From assembly GCA_026874595.1 (NCBI GenBank), contig CM049311.1, positions 49,479,676-49,543,675 of the forward strand: DNA of 64,000 nt, written 5' to 3'. Each line of letters begins with the position of its first letter. Position 1 is the stretch's first letter. This DNA comes from Sipunculus nudus. Its lineage: Eukaryota; Annelida; Sipuncula; Golfingiida; Sipunculidae. A model generated the notes under the pieces. The model was not told the origin of the DNA. It saw only the letters and a program-made list of their open reading frames with translations, and did not search any database. Below are positions 58,524 through 64,000 of the stretch, in pieces. Position numbers and translations under genes: made by a program.

Positions 58524-61299
58524 GAAGCGAGTCCTGCTACACAGAAAGCTCTACTAGCAACCAAGGCGGACACGAAGACAAGATTTGATGGAGAATCATG
58601 ATCAACAGTATGAAGCAATTCTGTTTGGCCAAAATAAATAAAGATGATAAAGTATATTTTAACCTTGGAGACGACACGAAAGGATTATGAAAATGATTGA
58701 ACAACAACACGAAGATAAAGGTTACACCTAGATAATTGTATTTAATGTTTTAAATGTTTTGTGCGTGCCACGGCGAAATGTCAGCGTTTGTGACGCAAAT
58801 TAATGATTTAGAACCACCCACGGGAATAATTCATATATAACTGCTCAGGTTTATAGAAGTGCTGTCGAAATTAATTCTATCGCGAACGGGTTGTCTATTA
58901 ACTCTACGTCATAAATTACATTTCTGACTTAAGGTAAATTTAAATGGTATTTAATAAATGTGGATTCGAAGTGCACATAATGTTGAGATTAAAGCTGAGC
59001 AAATATAGTTCATTTTGCTTAGAAAAAGAAAATACCTTATGTCCATCAAATATTTCTCCTGTGGCTGTTTTCTCAGCCATAGTACCTGATAAATAAGATT
59101 AAGTGGTAATATTCTAAAATAGTTAAATAAATCTGAATTATAAATGTTCTCCATAGAAGTGCTGACAAAGGTAGTCAGAGATGGATGCGTTTCTAGATTT
59201 TCTTCCAGATCAATTACAAGGTAAATTTTCTTTTGAAGGATGCCCCCTGATTCACGATTTATAAAGAAGAGCGTTTCCATAACTAGTTCCCCGTGGACAC
59301 AACATGGATCTTGAATTTTACGAAGCTAGAAGCTCAAACATGTTTAAGTGATAACAGGTGCATGACTTTAGCTTTGTCCCCTAGATGGAAATCAAGTACC
59401 ACACGATAAAGTTTCTGTCAGTCTAAGACTTTACATTAATGGCATCACTATTTGGGATAGTGCTTCTGTTAACCAATAAACCTGGATATTTACAATCTAT
59501 AAATGTATAAAATAATTTAATTTAATGTCATTTCATCTGTCATCATAGATTAGGGATTAACATGAAACAATATTTTAGCCTCCACATAATTATATACAGT
59601 GCTTTATATATTTCATATCACATTAAGAACCATTATAAGCAGTGGTATTGTATTACGTTCCTCACGCAGCGGATAAACACCCGCTGCTTTTTACAGCAAG
59701 ATTTTCTGGGTCTCATCACCAGGGGCCGGCACAGGGCAAAGAAGACAAATAAGAGTGTAATATAGCATTGTGAATCCTGGCCTCGTCGTTGTCTATGGAT
59801 TAACGTTATATGACACATAAGCAACCTTATATGGTCGCACACTAGCATCCTTATCTATACCTTATTTCATTAGAAAGACAACTTTTGTTATGTTCAAACA
59901 AAACTAGGAAAGGTATTAAATTAGCATTGGCTATGTGCATATATGTAACATTTTTGTCAAAACCTTGAAACCAATGCTTGAAATCCGTGAACTGTCATAG
60001 TCCACATGTAAATGACATACTTCTACAAACAAACCGGGTGTAACATGATATTCTATATTTTGCCCACGACCTCATGTCAGAGTTGAGTTGCTTAAAATTA
60101 GGTTCCTTTTTTCAATTTTTATGCAATGTGTCATTAAATGTTCATCAGGAGTCAAACTGCATTCCCTGGCTATATGCCTGCCCACTCGAAAACGGTTTAA
60201 ATGTCATTTGCTCTCTAGGGGAAGAGCTAAATTCCTGTATTATTTTTTGCTTTACTAACTTGTGTCCAGCCAGTCACTACTTTCCCCTAAAAGTCATTAA
60301 AATATTTAGACCTGTTCTGTTTTTATGGCGCATGTATGGATTTCCATGACAGGTAATCTATTCCATACAAGACTTGGGCAGCAATGGAATAATTGTGAAC
60401 AAAATGGATGCTGTCTGGCTCTTCTGTTGTCATTTCTTGACAGACGTGAAGACAGGGGAATTTGCTTATTTTGAGGAGTCTCTCACTCTCTGGGCATTCA
60501 AAACCTCTTAGGTATTAACTTGCCAGCTGGTACAGCCCCAGTTTAAACTCTGTGCTTGTATCCCACCCAGTCCTAATTAAAACTGGATTATTTAATGATT
60601 ATTTGTGGCATTTTATAATTGTCAAAATCACAGATATGCCAAGGACGGCAAAAGGGTCATGGTTTCATAACTGTCTTGCTCAGAAGACGTTACTAAAGTC
60701 CACTGGGAATAAGTATAAAGCTTATTACCCTTTAATTAATCCTTCGTGGTTAATTCCTGAAGAGTCCTTGATAATAAGTGAAGCGAATGTATTTGTTTAC
60801 AAAGGCTCCCGCTTCCCCGTAAGTAATCTACTAATGTGCTGGGATTTTATATGATTGGGTTTGCTTAAGATATCGTTAGATGCGAGTATTAAAAGGGTCC
60901 ATCGGGATTAATTGGAATCCTGTATTTCCAAATCAGGAAACACGCGTTAGGTACGCCTGGGTGGCATTCTGGTTAATTCCATAGCAAGGTTAATGCAGTT
61001 TCTGATTAAGACTCTTCAGTTTCAAGTCTCTTAATGAAAGATTTTGGAGTAAATATATATAATCATGATTAAACTTCATGAAACATGCCGTTTAACAATA
61101 ATCAACTTTGCTATTTCGGATAACCTTGTAATGAATGGTGTGCAACAATTGAACTTTATATATTTCACAGCAAAGCGATCAACAAAACCTTTTAACTGAC
61201 AAATAAAAAAATGTATTAACCAAATCAATAACAGAATGCAATATTAGCTCACGGCTTTGAATAAACAAGTTTTTTAATGGACCACGGGCAATCTGAAAC

Positions 61300-61300
<1 letters not shown>

Positions 61301-61366
<66 letters not shown>

Positions 61367-61386
61367 ATTAATATATATATATATAT
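61301..61386. repeat. (TA)n microsatellite, interrupted
   Basis: A long TA run with a single G interruption near 61353 and an 'attaa' break near 61367. Confidence 0.95.
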
Positions 61387-63230
61387 AAGTTAAATGGAAT
61401 GTATATCAAATGCAACATGCGTAAACATATTTGGATCTCACTTGCAATAGTTTGTCTGGTCTGACAGATTTGTAGATTTTATGAACGACTGATTCAACTG
61501 AATTTTTGTAAATCGTTAATTGGAATGAAAAAAAAATTGGGTTTTAAATATTACAAAATACTTTCATCCGAATCAAAGTCTTCGCTGAATCGAAATTCTA
61601 ATTGACTTTATGCTGGTGTAACATTGTTTAACAGAGCGGGAAGCCGGTGGGAGCCTCACGTAATAAGCTTGTCTCGTGTCTACAAAAGTATGTCAACCAC
61701 ATTTCAGCTGTCGTGTATTGGCATTTTCCTGTACCATGACTGAAGTCATGAGCATTATGTAAGGCATATCATCTCCAGTGCTACCATCGTCGAGAGGCTT
61801 GCATATAACGAAAGAAAACATATCAGAAATATGAACTTTATCGGCTATATTACTTACTGCGATGAAAACCTCAATTCATATCTGATATAATCGGTGCTTT
61901 ATAGCGTCTGTTTATGACGCAGTTTTTATAATTTACTGTGACGGCTGAAACTCCAGACATCTCAACGAATATTCTTAGCCCTAATCACAGTAGACCGCAG
62001 CTGGCCTCTTATTAATTCACTGCAGACATTACTGATAGAAACTCGCAACTGGCAATGAACTTGTGTCAAACAACATAACCAGTGCCTTAAGGAAATAAAA
62101 GAAAGGTAAAACGAGGGTTGAGAACCAGATATAAACCACCGATGTCAAAATCCAACTTTGAAACCACATGCTTAATCCCATCCATGGCGGCAACAAGGAC
62201 ATACGGGCACTCAGTTCACGATTATTATATGAATCATGTGTATCACTGGTAAGTGTTTGAACGTGAGTTGAAGTATACACTCAGTATACACTAAAGTATA
62301 CACTGAAACATTTGTAAATATTGTGTGCAATAAATAAGTTTATTTTCTGCCATTTCGTTTTTAGTGCGCGCGGATGTCTGCACTGATATATATTTTTTTT
62401 CACTAACCGACGTAAGAATGTCATCTCGTACCCACGGCACATTTGAGCTTTTTACCTTCTCTGCGCTCGGTACGGGTACAGATACGCGACAGGGATACGT
62501 TCAACCCTCTGCCAGAGGTCGTGTATCGTTTATACACGAAACGAATCTCTTCCATTTGGGCACCGTGGGACGGCCGGGATTCTTTATCTCAACTGTCAAT
62601 CTTTAAAATTTAAATTTAAAAAATAATATTTTACTTATTCCGTAAAGTCATAACCACAAAAACACCCATGATTATATAATTTGCCTTAAAACAAATCTTA
62701 TCTTACAGAGTTGAATGGACTTCATTGTCCTATTTACTACTTTATACCTACGCCTCTGGTGTATAAGAGAGCCGCGGTGCATCGTGGGTGGCTGTGTTTG
62801 TGTATCCAACACACTTGTACACTACACATGTGTGCTATTTGATCGTGGTTGTTCACCTTTTACCTCAACCAAGGAGGCACTGTTTGCACCCATTACTGAT
62901 TGTTTGGTTAACTGTTTTCTGACCATAGGAATAAGCAAAAAAAAAAAAAAAAAAAAACGAGCTGCACCGATTTCCACGTTACTTTCTTAAAGAGTGGGAT
63001 ATAAGCAAAATAATTTATTAATGATAATGATGATGATGCGGGTAATGGTACACGAAGGGGCGGTTCCAGCTGGATTTGTTTGCCTTTACGGAGGTATGTC
63101 TACTATGTTATTAACCTTGTTCATACTACATCCTTTTTCACTGAATACGGCACATAATACTGTTTTATTTTCTCCAAATCTACATTCTGTCCCAAACACA
63201 TGTGTTCATTCGAGCTTCGTACCGCATCAG
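61387..63230. other. Non-coding stretch
   Basis: No gene recognised. It holds a poly-A tract at about 62937-62957. The short open frames at 62.0-63.2 kb have no motifs; the one ending near 62990 is extended by the poly-A (lysine) run. Confidence 0.45.
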
Positions 63231-63620
63231 TGAAACCACACCGGGAGGTAGTTTCGAAACAGAATTGAAAACAAATATGAAAAATATTCACGCGCATGCG
63301 CAATAACTTGAGACAGATCATATCATGAGAAGTGAATCGAATATCATATCGATTATGGTACTAAATACGCTTTCTTTCTCGTACCTTATGAACATGAATT
63401 CAATGGTATGTTAATTTCGGAACTTATCGGTAAGTTTGGGCGGGAAATGAATGTTCCTTGGCCATTCATTCATCTAAGGAATTATTATGTTGGAACTAAC
63501 ACAAATGAAACGGATATATTATTGTTTTATAATGATATACGTCGATGGGGCAAATCAGTTGATAGCTAGAAGCTGCAAGTCTATGGTTAACATGACCATG
63601 GAGACAATCACAATGTAGGT
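63231..63620. promoter_or_regulatory. Candidate promoter with NRF-1 and E2F motifs
   Basis: A perfect NRF-1 consensus, CGCGCATGCGCA, is at 63291-63302. An E2F-type site, GGGCGGGAAA, lies about 135 bp further on (near 63439). Both belong to TATA-less housekeeping promoters. No convincing coding exon lies between here and the window end. Confidence 0.35.
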
Positions 63621-64000
63621 AACGATCAGTTTGAATTAAATTATATTATTTAAGAACACACAAGTCAATGTTTGTTTTACTGTTATAGTCCTGAAATCCC
63701 CAACGTTTATTTCCAGTAGTGATATAGAATCTATGAAAATACAAGAACGAATATCGAACAGTTTGTTGGATTCGGAGAACATGAAGACTTGTTCCCGCAC
63801 AGTGGCTGACAGGGCGGTCCAGTTGTGTGGCCCAATCATATTTTTCACACAGTCCATACTTTGTAGGCTCAGACAATTTCTTGTACAAGGGATATTTCAA
63901 GCGTCTTTTGTAAATATAGACTTACCACCTTAATACTTCAGAAAAATGTATAAAACGATACCTGTTATTCTATCATATAAGGCTTCGTCTAATAGCTTGC
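63621..64000. other. Non-coding stretch to window end
   Basis: Overlapping open frames occur on both strands between 63.64 and 63.93 kb, none with recognisable motifs or splice context. Nothing can be assigned. Confidence 0.4.

Larger units (their letters stand above)
57936..61296. other. Non-coding stretch with microsatellites
   Basis: It holds (CA)n(TA)n at 58274-58309, a poly-C tract at 58500-58523 and a small GC-rich hairpin at 59666-59687. 60.1-61.05 kb shows no repeats and many TAAT/ATTA core sites (see findings). No coding gene is supported. Confidence 0.45.

Noticed and set aside
63636-63933. Overlapping frames near the window end
   Set aside because: Three frames on two strands compete over the same bases and none carries a recognisable motif.

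Overview
This is an AT-rich, repeat-dense, almost gene-free stretch of metazoan nuclear DNA. The one intact gene is a neuropeptide-type receptor, there is no bacterial-style gene packing, and there are many (TA)n, (CA)n and poly-C/poly-G tracts. Tandem-core repeats with a 3' hairpin, some with GGACGGAC-type modules, recall the pearl/HINE repeats of bivalves, so a bivalve mollusc is my best inference. That rests on repeat style and receptor subfamily, not on a database match.

Layout. 0-7 kb: non-coding DNA with two compact tandem-core elements (family B at 1.3-2.16 kb, family C at 5.47-6.04 kb), a tRNA-derived SINE head near 7.0 kb and a GC-richer patch with a perfect NRF-1 motif near 7.35 kb. 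7.7-12.3 kb: a 4.6 kb tandem array (family A). 14-29 kb: a mosaic in which four blocks recur in the same order, best read as an old tandem segmental duplication of about 7 kb, later invaded by a dead non-LTR retrotransposon (24.1-25.06 kb), a MITE (25.77 kb) and a second family B element (26.4-28.1 kb). 29-40 kb: a hAT-like end, small hairpins, a 71-bp tandem repeat, a 3-copy 583-bp tandem repeat and a complete 435-bp hAT-type MITE with a perfect 8-bp target duplication.

40.4-41.8 kb (minus strand): a complete single-exon coding region for a 428-residue class A GPCR of the bombesin/GRP/CCHamide-receptor type, with a likely splice acceptor just upstream in its 5' leader. A 3-copy, exactly 375-bp tandem repeat lies 0.8-1.9 kb on its 5' side. 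44-64 kb: more dispersed repeats, a second family A element (48.4-49.6 kb), a 210-bp hAT-like MITE, a 1.2 kb terminal-inverted-repeat element (50.77-51.97 kb), long AT-rich stretches without recognisable genes, and a candidate promoter (NRF-1 plus E2F motifs) near 63.3-63.45 kb.

The most interesting structural signal is that three sequence-unrelated families (A, B, C) share one architecture: a short 5' motif, a core of tandem repeats, and a 3' terminal hairpin whose outer arm is the reverse complement of the 5' motif. This matches non-autonomous Helentron (HINE/pearl-like) elements. Two of the families also share the 12-bp palindrome GGTGGCGCCACC in their core units.
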